From contig NZ_JOGX01000034.1 in NCBI RefSeq assembly GCF_000719555.1, forward strand, positions 1 to 64,000: a stretch of 64,000 nt of DNA. Reading direction: 5' to 3'. The position numbers and the translations under genes are program-made. The notes under the pieces are model-generated. The model saw nothing but the letters and a program-made list of their open reading frames with translations, searched no databases and was not told the DNA's origin. Position 1 is the stretch's first letter, and each line of letters opens with the position of its first letter. Below, piece after piece: positions 44,614 through 54,431 of the stretch. This stretch comes from Streptomyces sp. NRRL F-5727 (GTDB lineage Bacteria > Actinomycetota > Actinomycetes > Streptomycetales > Streptomycetaceae).

Positions 44614-45374
44614 GCACCCCCATGGTGCGCGCCGAAGGCGTACGCAAGCACTTCGGGAAGCTGGAGGTCCTCAAGGGCATCGACCTCACGGTCGAACGGG
44701 GGCAGGTCTGCTGCCTCCTGGGCCCCTCCGGCTCGGGCAAGTCCACCTTCCTGCGCTGCATCAACCACCTGGAGAAGGTCGACGGCGGCAGGCTCACCGT
44801 CGACGGCGAGCTCGTCGGCTACCGCCAGCAGGGCGACAAGCTCCACGAGCTGCGCGAACGCGAGGTCGCCGACCGCCGCCGCGACATCGGCATGGTCTTC
44901 CAGCGCTTCAACCTCTTCCCGCACATGACCGCCGTCGAGAACGTGACGGAGGCCCCCGTCAGGGTCGGTTCGGTGCCACGGAGCGAGGCCCGCGAACAGG
45001 CCCAGGCACTCCTGGAGCGGGTCGGTCTCGGAGACCGGGGGCACCACTACCCGGCCCAGCTGTCCGGCGGACAGCAGCAGCGCGTCGCCATCGCCCGTGC
45101 CCTGGCCATGAAGCCCAAGCTGATGCTCTTCGACGAGCCGACCTCCGCCCTCGACCCCGAGCTCGTCGGAGACGTCCTCGACGTCATGCGGCAGCTCGCC
45201 GCCGACGGCATGACCATGGTCGTCGTCACCCACGAGATCGGCTTCGCCCGGGAGGTCGGAGACACCGCCGTCTTCATGGACGAGGGAATCGTCGTGGAGG
45301 CGGGCGACCCTCGCCGCGTGCTCGTCGACCCGGAGCAGGACCGCACCCGCGCCTTCCTGTCCAAGGTCCTGTGA
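44610..45374 (+). CDS. Polar amino-acid ABC transporter, ATP-binding protein
   Basis: A 254-aa GlnQ/HisP-type ATPase. Walker [10 protein letters not shown] (38-46), Q-loop [12 protein letters not shown], signature LSGGQQQR, Walker [15 protein letters not shown] and H-loop [13 protein letters not shown]. It begins in an ATGA overlap with the permease and ends in a GTGA overlap with the M20 peptidase, so all four proteins are made from one message. Confidence 0.92.
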   Translation: MSTPMVRAEGVRKHFGKLEVLKGIDLTVERGQVCCLLGPSGSGKSTFLRCINHLEKVDGGRLTVDGELVGYRQQGDKLHELREREVADRRRDIGMVFQRFNLFPHMTAVENVTEAPVRVGSVPRSEAREQAQALLERVGLGDRGHHYPAQLSGGQQQRVAIARALAMKPKLMLFDEPTSALDPELVGDVLDVMRQLAADGMTMVVVTHEIGFAREVGDTAVFMDEGIVVEAGDPRRVLVDPEQDRTRAFLSKVL

Positions 45375-46588
45375 GCACCCCCACCCGCCGCCGGGACAGG
45401 CTCGACGACCTCCTGGACCTGGCCCGCGCCCGTCGTGCCGACTACCTGCGCGACCTGGAGGAGCTCGTCTCCATCGACTCCGGTTCCTACAGCGCCGACG
45501 GCGTCGACCGGGTCGCCGACTGGATCGAACGCCGGCTCGCACGGCTCGGCTTCGACGTGGAACGCGTCCGCTTCCCGGCCGCGCCCGACGGACACAGGAC
45601 CGGCGACGCGCTCGTCGGCCGCAAGCGCGGCGGACTCCCCGCGTCGGAGGGAGGCCGCAGGATCCTCCTCGCCGGCCACATGGACACCGTCTTCGAGGAC
45701 GGCACCGCGGCCGCCCGCCCCTTCCGGATCGAGGGCTCCACGGCGTACGGCCCCGGCGTCAGCGACGACAAGGGCGGCCTGCTCGCCGGACTCACGGCCC
45801 TGGAGATCCTCGGTGCGTGCGGCGTCGACGCGTACGACGAGCTGGTCCTGCTCGCCACCCCCGACGAGGAGATCGGCTCGCCCGCCAGCCGGCCGCTGAT
45901 CGAGGCGACGGCCACGGGCGCGCACTTCGGGCTCGGCCTCGAATGCGCCCGGGAGAACGGCGACCTCGTCATCGCCCGCAAGGGCGTCGCCGACTTCCGC
46001 CTCACCGTCACCGGCCGGGCCGCACACGCCGGCATCGAACCCGAGCGCGGAGCCAACGCCGCCCTCGCCGCCGCCCACCTCACCGTGGCCCTCCAGGCCC
46101 TCAACGGCCACTGGGACGACGTGACGGTCAACGTCGGCGTCGTGCGGGCCGGAACCCGCGCCAACATCGTCTGCCCCCAGGCGGAACTGCGCATCGAGGT
46201 CCGCGCCGCCACGACCGTCGACATCCGGCGCGTCACCCGGGCCATCCGCGAACTCGCCGACCAGCCCGGCGTCCCCGGAGTCACCGTCGAGGTCGAACAG
46301 CTCGACCTCTGCCCGCCCATGGAGGACACCCCCGCCTCCCGGCGCATGTTCGACCACGCGTGCCGCGCCGCGCACGCGGCCGGCATCGAGCTGGGCGCCG
46401 CCGCCACCGGCGGAGTCGGCGACGCCAACCTCATCGCCGGCGCGGGAGTCCCCGTCCTCGACGGCCTGGGACCCGTCGGAGGGGCCGACCACACCCCCCA
46501 GGAGTGGCTCGACGTCACCAGCGTCCCCCAGCGCATCGCCCTCCTCGCCGACCTGATCGCCTCCCTCGGGGAGGCCGGCGGCAGCTGA
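45371..46588 (+). CDS. M20-family metallopeptidase (carboxypeptidase G2-like)
   Basis: A 405-aa cytoplasmic dizinc peptidase. Zinc ligands and catalytic residues are visible: LAGHMDTVF (His103, Asp105), [11 protein letters not shown] (Asp132) and TPDEEIGS (Glu166/Glu167); the dimerisation domain follows ([22 protein letters not shown]). Relatives cleave C-terminal Glu or dipeptides. Being the last gene of the importer operon, it probably splits imported dipeptides; an isoaspartyl substrate is suggested by the S51 genes but not shown. Confidence 0.88.
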   Translation: MSTPTRRRDRLDDLLDLARARRADYLRDLEELVSIDSGSYSADGVDRVADWIERRLARLGFDVERVRFPAAPDGHRTGDALVGRKRGGLPASEGGRRILLAGHMDTVFEDGTAAARPFRIEGSTAYGPGVSDDKGGLLAGLTALEILGACGVDAYDELVLLATPDEEIGSPASRPLIEATATGAHFGLGLECARENGDLVIARKGVADFRLTVTGRAAHAGIEPERGANAALAAAHLTVALQALNGHWDDVTVNVGVVRAGTRANIVCPQAELRIEVRAATTVDIRRVTRAIRELADQPGVPGVTVEVEQLDLCPPMEDTPASRRMFDHACRAAHAAGIELGAAATGGVGDANLIAGAGVPVLDGLGPVGGADHTPQEWLDVTSVPQRIALLADLIASLGEAGGS

Positions 46589-46590
46589 AC

Positions 46591-46611
46591 GGCCCCGGCA
46601 CACGGGGCCGC
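46591..46611 (+). terminator. Hairpin after the importer-M20 operon
   Basis: CGGCCCCG and CGGGGCCG with a five-base loop, starting 3 nt after the M20 stop. Confidence 0.65.
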
Positions 46612-46639
46612 CGTTCTCCCCGCCGACACCGGCCGCGTC

Positions 46640-46668
46640 GGGCGGACCTGTACGGGTCCGGTCCGCCC
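46640..46668. promoter_or_regulatory. Inverted repeat upstream of the second S51 gene
   Basis: GGGCGGACC and GGTCCGCCC, 11 nt apart, 47 nt before the ATG at 46715. It could be an operator or a second hairpin of the preceding terminator. Confidence 0.35.
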
Positions 46669-46714
46669 GGCAGGCAGAACGACCCCACCACCCCTCAACC
46701 GACCGGAGGCACCC

Positions 46715-48004
46715 ATGCGCGTTCCGCCCGTCCCCGCCCGTCGCAGCGTCCTCGCCGGCGCCCTCGCCGTCACCCTCCTCGCCGGCGCCTCCGCCGCGCA
46801 TGCCGGACCCGGGCCGGAACCGACCCGCACGGGCTCCCTCGTGCTCGTCGGCGGGGCCCTGAAGGAGAGCAACACCCAGGTCTACGGCGAGATCGTCAAG
46901 CGCGCCGGCGGTTCCGGCGCCCGCATCGGAATCATCACGGCCGCCTCCGTTCCCGAGAGCCGGGACCCCCACGCCGGCGACCCCGACCGCTGCAGCAACT
47001 CCGCCTGCAACGGCGCCTACTACGCCGACGTGTTCAAGCGGCACGGTGCCGCGGACGCCCAATGGATCCCCCTCGACACCGACCACGTCGCCAACGCCGA
47101 CTCCGACGCCGTCGTCGCCCAGGTCGAGTCGATGACCGGCTTCTTCTTCGGTGGCGGCGACCAGTACCGCTACGTCACCACCCTCCTGCGCGGAGAGGAG
47201 CACAAGGACTCCAAGGTCCTGGCCGCCATCCGCGCCAAGCTCGCCCGCGGCGCCGTCGTCGCCGGGTCCTCCGCGGGCGCCCAGATCGCCTCCGGCCCCG
47301 ACATGGTCACCGGCGGCGAATCGTACGAGGGGCTCCGGGACGGCAGCACACCCGGCTACTTCGACGATCCGACCCGCCTCGGCCACCTCCCCGAGGGCGG
47401 CTTCGGCTTCCTCAGGTCGGGGCTCATCGACACCCACACCGGCGCCTACGGACGCGAGGGCCGGGCCCTGCGCCTCGCCTCCGACACCGGCCACGACCGC
47501 GTCTACGCACTGGAGGAGAACACCGCCCTCGTCGTCGACCGCCCCGGCACCCCGCACGAGCGTCTGAGCGTCCTCGGCCCGAACGGCGTCGCCGTCCTCG
47601 ACCTGCGCGACGCCCGCGCGCACGACTCCGCGAACGGCTGGACCCTGCGCCGCGCCCGGTACAGCTACCTCACCGACGGCGACCGGTACGACGCCCGCAC
47701 CTGGACCCCGCGCGTCCACCCCGCCAAGCAGCCCCTGAGCCCCGTCGGCACGGCGCCCGTCCCCGCCGGCGCCGACGTCTTCCACTCAGCGGCCAACCCC
47801 GACGGCGTCCCGTACGTCTTCCGGACCACCGCGCGGGCTCTCGCCGCGACCCGCGCGCAGAACAGCGCGACCGCGACGACCTACGAGACCGGACCGCGGT
47901 TCACCGTGACCTTCACCAAGGCACCCGGCTTCGCCGCGTTCACCGACGACGCCCTCACCGCCCTGACCCTCGTGGACCTGCGGATCGACATCGCGCCGCG
48001 CTGA
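46715..48004 (+). CDS. Secreted cyanophycinase-like peptidase (S51)
   Basis: A 429-aa protein with a signal peptide (RRSVLAGALAVTLLAGASAAHA, with a Tat-like RR but lacking the full motif) and an S51 domain: GSLVLVGGALKESN, GFFFGGGDQYRY and the nucleophile elbow VVAGSSAGAQI (Ser186). Glu/His partners of the triad are likely in the EGGFGFL and DTHTGAYGREGR stretches. It lacks the PPC domain of the paralogue at 40963. Family enzymes release beta-Asp-Arg from cyanophycin. GGAGG lies seven bases before the ATG. Confidence 0.87.
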   Translation: MRVPPVPARRSVLAGALAVTLLAGASAAHAGPGPEPTRTGSLVLVGGALKESNTQVYGEIVKRAGGSGARIGIITAASVPESRDPHAGDPDRCSNSACNGAYYADVFKRHGAADAQWIPLDTDHVANADSDAVVAQVESMTGFFFGGGDQYRYVTTLLRGEEHKDSKVLAAIRAKLARGAVVAGSSAGAQIASGPDMVTGGESYEGLRDGSTPGYFDDPTRLGHLPEGGFGFLRSGLIDTHTGAYGREGRALRLASDTGHDRVYALEENTALVVDRPGTPHERLSVLGPNGVAVLDLRDARAHDSANGWTLRRARYSYLTDGDRYDARTWTPRVHPAKQPLSPVGTAPVPAGADVFHSAANPDGVPYVFRTTARALAATRAQNSATATTYETGPRFTVTFTKAPGFAAFTDDALTALTLVDLRIDIAPR

Positions 48005-48060
48005 CCGGCCGAACGACACGGAGCCGGTCCCAGGACGGGGCCGGCTCCTCTCGCGGCGCC

Positions 48061-48087
48061 GAACGGACCGCGGCGCGCGGTCCGTTC
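48061..48087. terminator. Bidirectional terminator between convergent genes
   Basis: Perfect 12-bp arms GAACGGACCGCG and complement with a 3-nt loop, overlapping the stop codon of the regulator gene (48086) and 57 nt after the S51 gene. Confidence 0.75.
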
Positions 48088-48964
48088 ACAGCAGACCGGT
48101 GCGCCGGGCGATCCTCTCCGCTTCCTTCATGCGCTCGTGACCGCTGCCGCCGATCCGGTCGAGGACGGCGGCGACGAGCGCCTCGACGACCGCGAGGGCC
48201 GGTACGAGGCTGTCGTAGGGGGAGTCCGAGGAGACCTGGGTGATGAGCACGACGTCCGCGTGGGCGGCGGCAGGGGAGAGCCACGGGTCGGTGAACACGA
48301 TGACCTTGCCGCCCCGCTCCCGGGCCAGTTCGGCGATCAGCGTCTTGTCGGCCTCGTAACGCCGGTAGTCGAACAGGACGGTGACGTCGCGTCGGGCGAT
48401 CTGCGTGAGGAAGGATGTCCGCTCGACGTCCTTGTGCGGCAGGACGCCCACCTGGTCGCGGAACTGCATCAGGTGCAGGCCCAGGTACTCGGCCATCAGA
48501 TGCGTGAAGCGTCCGCCCGCCAGGTGCACGCGACGGCGGGGGTCGGCGAGGAGGCCGACGGCGTCCTCGAACTCGTGGGCGGCCACCTCGTCGAAGGTCC
48601 GGGCGACGGCCTGCCGCACGAGCGAGGAGCGCTTGCCGAGCTGGGTGGCGGCGGCGTCCTGCGGAGCCTCCGTCCGCTCCTGCCTCGACGTCTCCGCGGC
48701 CGTGTAGAGCGTGATCGGCGAGGCGTTGCGGGCGTCGAGCTCGGAGCGGAGGGCGGCCTGGAGATCGGGGAAGCCCCGGTAGCCGAGCCGGGACGCGCAC
48801 CGCAGCACCGTGGGTGCCGACACGCCCGCCCGCTCCGCGATCGTGGCGACCGTCTCGAAGACCGCGGCCGGATACCCCGCCAGCAGCACCCGCGCGACCT
48901 TGCGCTCCGCCGGACTCAGCTCTCCGAGCCGACCGCGGATCTCGTCGGCCAGCGTGGCGCTCAT
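48086..48964 (-). CDS. MurR/RpiR-family transcriptional regulator
   Basis: A 292-aa protein with an N-terminal HTH_6 domain (LSPAERKVARVLLAGYPAAVFETVATIAERAGVSAPTVLR) and a C-terminal SIS domain (RRRVHLAGGRFTHLMAEYLGLHL ... VIVFTDPWLSPAAAHADVVL). The family senses phosphosugars or related ligands and represses catabolic genes. ATG 48964 has AAGGGGA upstream; the long upstream ORF is not coding. Its position beside the S51/importer genes suggests it controls them. Confidence 0.87.
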   Translation of the reverse strand: MSATLADEIRGRLGELSPAERKVARVLLAGYPAAVFETVATIAERAGVSAPTVLRCASRLGYRGFPDLQAALRSELDARNASPITLYTAAETSRQERTEAPQDAAATQLGKRSSLVRQAVARTFDEVAAHEFEDAVGLLADPRRRVHLAGGRFTHLMAEYLGLHLMQFRDQVGVLPHKDVERTSFLTQIARRDVTVLFDYRRYEADKTLIAELARERGGKVIVFTDPWLSPAAAHADVVLITQVSSDSPYDSLVPALAVVEALVAAVLDRIGGSGHERMKEAERIARRTGLL

Positions 48965-49435
48965 GGCTTTCCCCTTCTGCGGCGTGGGACCACCGAGGCG
49001 GACGGCCGTCGTCGAGGCCGCTTCCTCCGGCTTGCCACGTTTCAGATCAGTGAGTTTCAGGGATCGAATGTACCGCCCGTTACGGAATCTGCCCAGTCCC
49101 GCCGGAAGGCGCGGCAGCGGGCGCACGACGCCGGCCGAAGCGGAGGGGAGGCACGGGTACGGGCGGCGGCAACGACGCACGAACGATGCGACTCGCCTCC
49201 CCTGTCGGGCGGCGAGACGATGACAGGGCGCCGGTCGACCGGCTCCCGCGACACCCGTGGGGCCGACCGAAGCCGGAGGGCGACACGGTCCACCACCGGC
49301 ACACCGCAGCACCCGTCGCGCGGCCCCGCCGCGCCTCCGCGCCGGCCCTCCCCTGGCCCCGTGCGCTTTCCGACCGAGCACCACCCGACCGGGTCCTCGC
49401 CCCGCCGGCGACGGTCCGACGAAGGGGGACACCTC
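48965..49435. other. Divergent intergenic region of 471 nt
   Basis: Between the RpiR gene and the DUF6479 gene. An AT-richer stretch near 49035-49080 (ACGTTTCAGATCAGTGAG) could hold promoter elements. Overlapping ORFs are Arg/Pro-rich shadows. No gene seen. Confidence 0.5.
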
Positions 49436-49825
49436 ATGAGCACCCACACCCTCGCCCTCGCAGAGCGGCAACTCGGCGCAGGCGTCTGGCAGTCCGGTCT
49501 CGCCCAAGTGATCGGCGGCCTCGTCCTGGTCGCCGTGCTCATCGGCGCCTTCGCCCTCGGCATCCGGGTTTCGCGGCGGGAACTTCCCCCTCCGGACCCG
49601 GAGAGCCAGCCGCACCGGCCGGAGACCGACCGACTTCCCGGTGAGGTGTACGAGTACCGCGAGCCCTCCGAGATGCCGCACACCGACGGGGAACACCGCC
49701 TCCTGCCCTACAACCTGCGGAACTGCGGCGAGGCGTCGCTCGCCCCTCCCGGTGAGGAGAAGCGCAAGTGGGGCGGCATCTCCAGCGGAGGCTTCGGAAG
49801 CGGCGGCACCGGTCACGGCGATTGA
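49436..49825 (+). CDS. DUF6479 small membrane protein
   Basis: A 129-aa protein: a short N-terminal segment (STHTLALAERQLGAGVW), one membrane helix (VIGGLVLVAVLIGAFALGIRV), then a charged Pro-rich region with MPHTDGEHRLLPYNL and a Gly-rich tail (SSGGFGSGGTGHGD). This architecture is typical of DUF6479 proteins, which are restricted to Streptomyces-type genomes and uncharacterised. AGGGGG lies eight bases before the ATG. Confidence 0.8.
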   Translation: MSTHTLALAERQLGAGVWQSGLAQVIGGLVLVAVLIGAFALGIRVSRRELPPPDPESQPHRPETDRLPGEVYEYREPSEMPHTDGEHRLLPYNLRNCGEASLAPPGEEKRKWGGISSGGFGSGGTGHGD

Positions 49826-49829
49826 ACGC

Positions 49830-49853
49830 GAGCCGCCCGCTCCCGGGCGGCTC
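49830..49853. terminator. Hairpin after the DUF6479 gene
   Basis: GAGCCGCCCG and CGGGCGGCTC with a 4-nt loop, 4 nt after the stop. Confidence 0.7.
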
Positions 49854-49979
49854 CGTCCGTCGGTGCGCCTACGCGACCGCGCGGTCCCCGGGGACGGCAG
49901 GCTGTCCCGCACAGTCTCGCCTTCCCCTTCGCGGGCGCGTGGAGCCGCGGAGGGGTCCGGCTCGGCGCCGGGCCGTGGG

Positions 49980-52145
49980 TCAGGTCTCGTCCCGCCGGCC
50001 TCGTGCTCCGCGCACCGGCCACCACATGCCCCGGCCCAGCAGCGCCGCGGCCGCCGGGACCAGCAGAAGCGACACGACGAAGGCGGACAGGAGGATGCCC
50101 AGAGCCGTGGCGAAGCCCAGCTGACGGGTGGAGGGATCGGCGTTCACCGCGAGGCTGCCGAAGGACGCGGCGAGGACCACGCCGGCCGTGGCGACGGCCG
50201 GAGCCGTGTGCCGTACAGCGCGGGCAACGGCGGCGCGGGCCGGGCCCCCACGCGCCATCTCCTCGCGCAGACGGTCGCTGATGAGGATGTTGTAGTCGGT
50301 GCCCAGGGCCACGACGAACAGGAACAGCACCAACGGCAGGACGAAGTTCACGCCGGGCTCTCCGCCGATGTGCTGGAAGACCAGGGTGGAGGCGCCGAAC
50401 GTCGCCGCGAAGCACAGGCCGACCGCGAGCAGCAGCACCACCGGGGCCGCCAGGCTGCGCAGCAGCACCATCAGGATCAGCGCGATCAGTGCCGCGGCCA
50501 CCGGGAACACCGTGCGCAGGTCCCGGTCGACTGCCGTCTCCACATCGGCGAAGACGGCCGCCGTGCCGCCCACGTGCGCGGTGAGTCCGGCAGGCGTCGC
50601 GTCCCGCACGGCCTGGCGCAGGGGCCCCACCACGATGTCCCGGGCGTGCTGCGACTGGGCGTCCACGGTCAGATAGGCGTCCAGCCGGGCGGCGGTCCCC
50701 TCGGCGTCGAACACGGGAGCCGCCACCCTGCCCACTCCGGCCGCCTTGGACACGGCCCGGTGCAGGCCGCCCAGCGCGGCGGGGTCCAGAGCCCGTCCGT
50801 CGTCGGCTGTGACGTACACCGTCGTCGGGTCGGACACCCCCGGCGGCAGGGCGCCGGCGATCTCCCGCGCCGTCGCGGCGGCCGCCGTGTCGCGTGGGGT
50901 GCCGCCGGTGCCGAAGTCCATGCGGACGCCCGCCACGCCGACCGCGAGCGAGCCGAGCAGGGCGAGCGACGCGACGAGCACCAGCAGGGGCCGGCGCGCC
51001 ACCAGCTCGCCGGTACGGCCCGCCGACCCGGTCCGCTCGGCCTTCGCGAGAGCCCGCGACGGCCAGAACATCTTCCGCCCGGTCACCGCCAGCAGCGCCG
51101 GCATCAGGGTCAGGCTCGCCACCAGCATCACCAGCACCGACACCGCCACCGAGGGGCCGAGTACCCGGAACTGGCCGAACGTCGCCACGCCGAGCGTCGC
51201 GAAGGCCGCCACGATCGTCAGCGCCGCCGAGGTCACCGCGGTGCCCACCCGTGCGGCCACGTCCGCGGCGACCAGGCGGTGGTGCTCCTGCGGGCGGCGT
51301 CGCAGTTCCTCACGGAATCGGAACAGCAGGAAGAGGAAGTAGTCGACGCCGATGCCGATCAGGACGGTTCCGATCATGCTCGGGGTGCCGGGGTCCAGCT
51401 CGAAACCGGTCAGCAGGGCCGCTCCCACGACCGTGCCGGCGGCGGCGCCGCCCACCACGGACACCGCGACCAGCGGGACGATCGCGGCCAGGACACTGCG
51501 GAACACGAATACGTTGATCAGCACGATCAGACAGACCATCGCCAGACCGACCACCGTCTGCGTGGTCTTCTCCGCGTCGGCGCGGTCCACCGTGTCCGCC
51601 AGGCCCCCGGTGAACCCCGTGCGCAGCCCGGCTTCGCCGAACTCCTGCTGGGCACGGTCCTGGAATGCCCGGTACAGGGAGTGCATGCCGGGGTCGGTGG
51701 AGTTGCCCAGCAGCCGTGCGCCGAGCAGGGCGAACGACCCGTCGGGAGCGGTCATCGCGGGTGCGACGCGGGGTGTCTGGGAGTAGTCCTCGGAGAGCCC
51801 CGGTATCTGCTCGTCCGTCCACGGCATCTCCACGCGCGTGGCGCTCAGTTCACGCGCCACCTCCTGAACGCGCTTCTTGTCCGCGTCCCGCAGAGGCTTG
51901 CCGTCGCGCCGGGCCACCAGCACCGTCACGGCGTCGGCGTCGGGCTCCGCGCCGAACTTCTCCCGGGCGATCCGCAGCGCCGCGGCCGCGTCGTACTCCC
52001 GGGGCAGGAAGCCGGCGCTGTCGGTGTGCGTGACGCGGAAGACGAGCACCTGGCCCATGAGCGCCACGAAGACGCCGACCACCGCCCACACGGCGATGAC
52101 CCGCCATGGTCTGCGGGTCGAGAATCCGGTCAGGGCACGGATCAC
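49980..52145 (-). CDS. MMPL/RND-family membrane transporter
   Basis: A 721-aa exporter with two six-helix repeats: the first helix ends GQVLVFRVTH, and the RND-like blocks are GTVLIGIGVDYFLFLLFRFREE and VALGTDYNILISDRLREE, each carrying an Asp-Tyr proton-relay pair. Two extracytoplasmic domains follow helices 1 and 7. MMPL proteins in actinobacteria export lipids or natural products. GTG 52145 is supported by GGAGG six bases upstream. It is transcribed away from the two-component genes that begin at about 52608, which may control it. Confidence 0.88.
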   Translation of the reverse strand: MIRALTGFSTRRPWRVIAVWAVVGVFVALMGQVLVFRVTHTDSAGFLPREYDAAAALRIAREKFGAEPDADAVTVLVARRDGKPLRDADKKRVQEVARELSATRVEMPWTDEQIPGLSEDYSQTPRVAPAMTAPDGSFALLGARLLGNSTDPGMHSLYRAFQDRAQQEFGEAGLRTGFTGGLADTVDRADAEKTTQTVVGLAMVCLIVLINVFVFRSVLAAIVPLVAVSVVGGAAAGTVVGAALLTGFELDPGTPSMIGTVLIGIGVDYFLFLLFRFREELRRRPQEHHRLVAADVAARVGTAVTSAALTIVAAFATLGVATFGQFRVLGPSVAVSVLVMLVASLTLMPALLAVTGRKMFWPSRALAKAERTGSAGRTGELVARRPLLVLVASLALLGSLAVGVAGVRMDFGTGGTPRDTAAAATAREIAGALPPGVSDPTTVYVTADDGRALDPAALGGLHRAVSKAAGVGRVAAPVFDAEGTAARLDAYLTVDAQSQHARDIVVGPLRQAVRDATPAGLTAHVGGTAAVFADVETAVDRDLRTVFPVAAALIALILMVLLRSLAAPVVLLLAVGLCFAATFGASTLVFQHIGGEPGVNFVLPLVLFLFVVALGTDYNILISDRLREEMARGGPARAAVARAVRHTAPAVATAGVVLAASFGSLAVNADPSTRQLGFATALGILLSAFVVSLLLVPAAAALLGRGMWWPVRGARGRRDET

Positions 52146-52607
52146 GGAAAGCCTCCGGAAGGGTACGGGTGAACGGGGGCCGCACGACCGTGGACGTCCG
52201 AGCCGGCCCCCGTGCCGGGCGGTCCCGGCACATGTCCAGCACATCAGCGGCGCCAGGCCCGCACCTCGGAGCAGTGGACGAGAAACCCGCTGGGAGCACG
52301 GCCCCGGACCGCCGGGTCTCTGGGAGCCCGCTCCCAGTCGTCGCTCCCTCCCGGGCCCGACGCGGTGTCCCCACCGCCCCGGCACCATGGGAGACTCGGT
52401 GGAGGAACCGCAGATCACCGGGCCGCCGCGGCGGCCCGAGGGAAGCGTGGATGTGCACGGGGGGCGGATGTGGAACGGCGCGCGGACGAACCGTGCCCCG
52501 GCCGGTCACGGGACGAGGCGGGCGAGTCCGGAGCCGGGCTTCCGGGCCGCGCGACGGGGACACGTCCCCGTGCGGCCGGGACGGAGGGCGGACGGCGTAC
52601 GCGGGGA

Positions 52608-53732
52608 GTGTGGAGTCAGCACGACGGACTCGTCGCCGCCGGGGCGGCGGCCCTCGATCTCGTGGGCTTCACCATCACCAGCCAGATGGACCAGGGCCAC
52701 GTGCCCGTGGCCGGGTGCCTGGTCGTGGTCGTCGCCTCGCTGTTCCTCCTGGCACGCCGTCGCGCACCCCTGGGCGTCCTCGCGTGCGTCCTCGCGGTCA
52801 ACCTGTCGCTCAACTGGTTCAGCTCCCTGGGGCAGCACTACGGTGCCGCCACCGTCGTCGCCCTCTACACGGCCGTACGTCACCACAACGCCGCGGTCGG
52901 CGCGGTGGCGGTGGCCGGCTGCGTCGCGGTGCTCCAGTTCGTGCATCCGGGACTCCCCGCCCCGTCCCCGACGGAGTTCGCCGCCAACGTCGCGTCCGCG
53001 TTGTTCGTGGTGGGCGCCGCCGTCACCGTCGGCCGCTGGCAGCGCAACACCGAGACCCAGCGGCGGTTGCTCGCCGAGCGGTCCGTCGCGGACGAACGGC
53101 GTCGTATCGCCCGGGAGCTGCACGACATCGTCGCCCACCACCTGACCACCATGCAGTTGCTCGCCGGGGGCGCCCGGGCCAACCTGGACCGGTCCCCGGA
53201 CACGGCCCGCGAGGCACTCGTCACCCTTGAAGGCTCCGGTCGCACCGCCCTGCGTGAGATGCGCCACCTGCTCGACGTGCTGCGGGCCGGCGACGAGAGC
53301 GACGAGGGGGAGTCGACCGCACCGCAGCCGGGCGTCGGCGACCTCGACCGCATCGTCGAGGACAGTCGCCGCGCGGGCCTCCCCACCACCCTCACCACCG
53401 AGGGTGACCCGTGCTCGCTGCCGCCCGGCGTATCGCTCACCGTCTTCCGCATCGTCCAGGAGGCGCTCACCAACGCCCGCAGGCACGCGGGCGACGGCGC
53501 GCACGTCGACGTACGGCTCACCTTCGCCGTCCACGAGGTGCGGGTCGCCGTCACCGACGACGGTCCCCGTCCCGGCCGTCTCGTCGCGCGCGGATCCGGC
53601 TACGGGCTCATGGGGATGCGTGAACGCGTCGCCCTCCACGGCGGCACCCTGCAGACCGGACCGGAGGGCGAGGGGTTCGCCGTGCGCGCCCGGCTGCCCC
53701 TGCCCACCGACCGTCAGGAGGAGTACGCGTGA
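52608..53732 (+). CDS. Two-component sensor histidine kinase (NarL-type partner)
   Basis: About 374 aa. Five or so helices (LVAAGAAALDLVGF to FAANVASALFVVGAAVTVG), then HisKA_3 with phospho-acceptor His in IARELHDIVAHHLTTMQ and an HATPase with EALTNARRHAG, DDGP and GYGLMGMRER. The start is uncertain: GTG 52608 has no good ribosome site and the frame stays open to 52212, with GTG 52470 another option. The stop overlaps the regulator start (GTGA). The ligand is unknown. The segment 52146-52607 is otherwise empty. Confidence 0.82.
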   Translation: MWSQHDGLVAAGAAALDLVGFTITSQMDQGHVPVAGCLVVVVASLFLLARRRAPLGVLACVLAVNLSLNWFSSLGQHYGAATVVALYTAVRHHNAAVGAVAVAGCVAVLQFVHPGLPAPSPTEFAANVASALFVVGAAVTVGRWQRNTETQRRLLAERSVADERRRIARELHDIVAHHLTTMQLLAGGARANLDRSPDTAREALVTLEGSGRTALREMRHLLDVLRAGDESDEGESTAPQPGVGDLDRIVEDSRRAGLPTTLTTEGDPCSLPPGVSLTVFRIVQEALTNARRHAGDGAHVDVRLTFAVHEVRVAVTDDGPRPGRLVARGSGYGLMGMRERVALHGGTLQTGPEGEGFAVRARLPLPTDRQEEYA

Positions 53733-54406
53733 GCGCGACCGTGAAGGTCCTCATCGCCGACGACCAGCCCCTCGTCCGCCACGGCCTCGCCCTGATGCTC
53801 GCCCCCGAACCGGGTTTCGAGGTCGTTGCCGAGGCCGCGGACGGTGCCGAGGCGGTCCGCCTCGCGCACGAGCACCGACCCGACGTGGTCGTCATGGACA
53901 TCCGCATGCCGGTACTGGACGGCATCGCGGCCACCGAGCGGCTCACCGCCGAACTGCCGGACTGCCGGGTTCTGGCCCTGAGCACCTTCGACATGGACGA
54001 ACACGTCGTGGGAGCCCTGAGGGCCGGCGCGTGCGGCTTCCTGCCCAAGGACATCTCGCCCGAGGACCTCGTCGCCGCCCTGCGCGTGGTCCGCGACGGC
54101 GAGGCGATTCTCGCCCCACGCCTCCTGACCCGGCTCATCTCCACGCACGTCACGGCCCCCGGCCACCGGACGGCGCCCCCTGCGCCCTCCGGCACCGACG
54201 GGCTCACCCCGCGCGAGCGGGAGGTGTGGCGGCTGATCGCCGGGGGCTCGGACAACACGGAGATCGCCGACCGTCTCGGAGTGAGCGCCTCCACCGTGAA
54301 GAACCACATCACCGGCCTCTTCGCCAAGCTGGGGGTTCGCGACCGGGCCCAGGCGGTCATCGCCGCGTACGAGACGGGCCTGGTGACGGCACGACGGGAG
54401 GCATGA
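53729..54406 (+). CDS. LuxR/NarL-family response regulator
   Basis: A 225-aa regulator: receiver with phospho-Asp57 (VVVMDIRMP), Thr/Ser region LALSTFD, Lys in GFLPKDISP, and a C-terminal LuxR HTH (LTPREREVWRLIAGGSDNTEIADRLGVSASTVKNHI). GTG 53729 overlaps the kinase stop and has AGGAG five bases upstream. It forms a cognate pair with the kinase. Confidence 0.9.
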   Translation: MSATVKVLIADDQPLVRHGLALMLAPEPGFEVVAEAADGAEAVRLAHEHRPDVVVMDIRMPVLDGIAATERLTAELPDCRVLALSTFDMDEHVVGALRAGACGFLPKDISPEDLVAALRVVRDGEAILAPRLLTRLISTHVTAPGHRTAPPAPSGTDGLTPREREVWRLIAGGSDNTEIADRLGVSASTVKNHITGLFAKLGVRDRAQAVIAAYETGLVTARREA

Positions 54407-54431
54407 GCCGCCGGGCGCGACGGCAGCAGCG

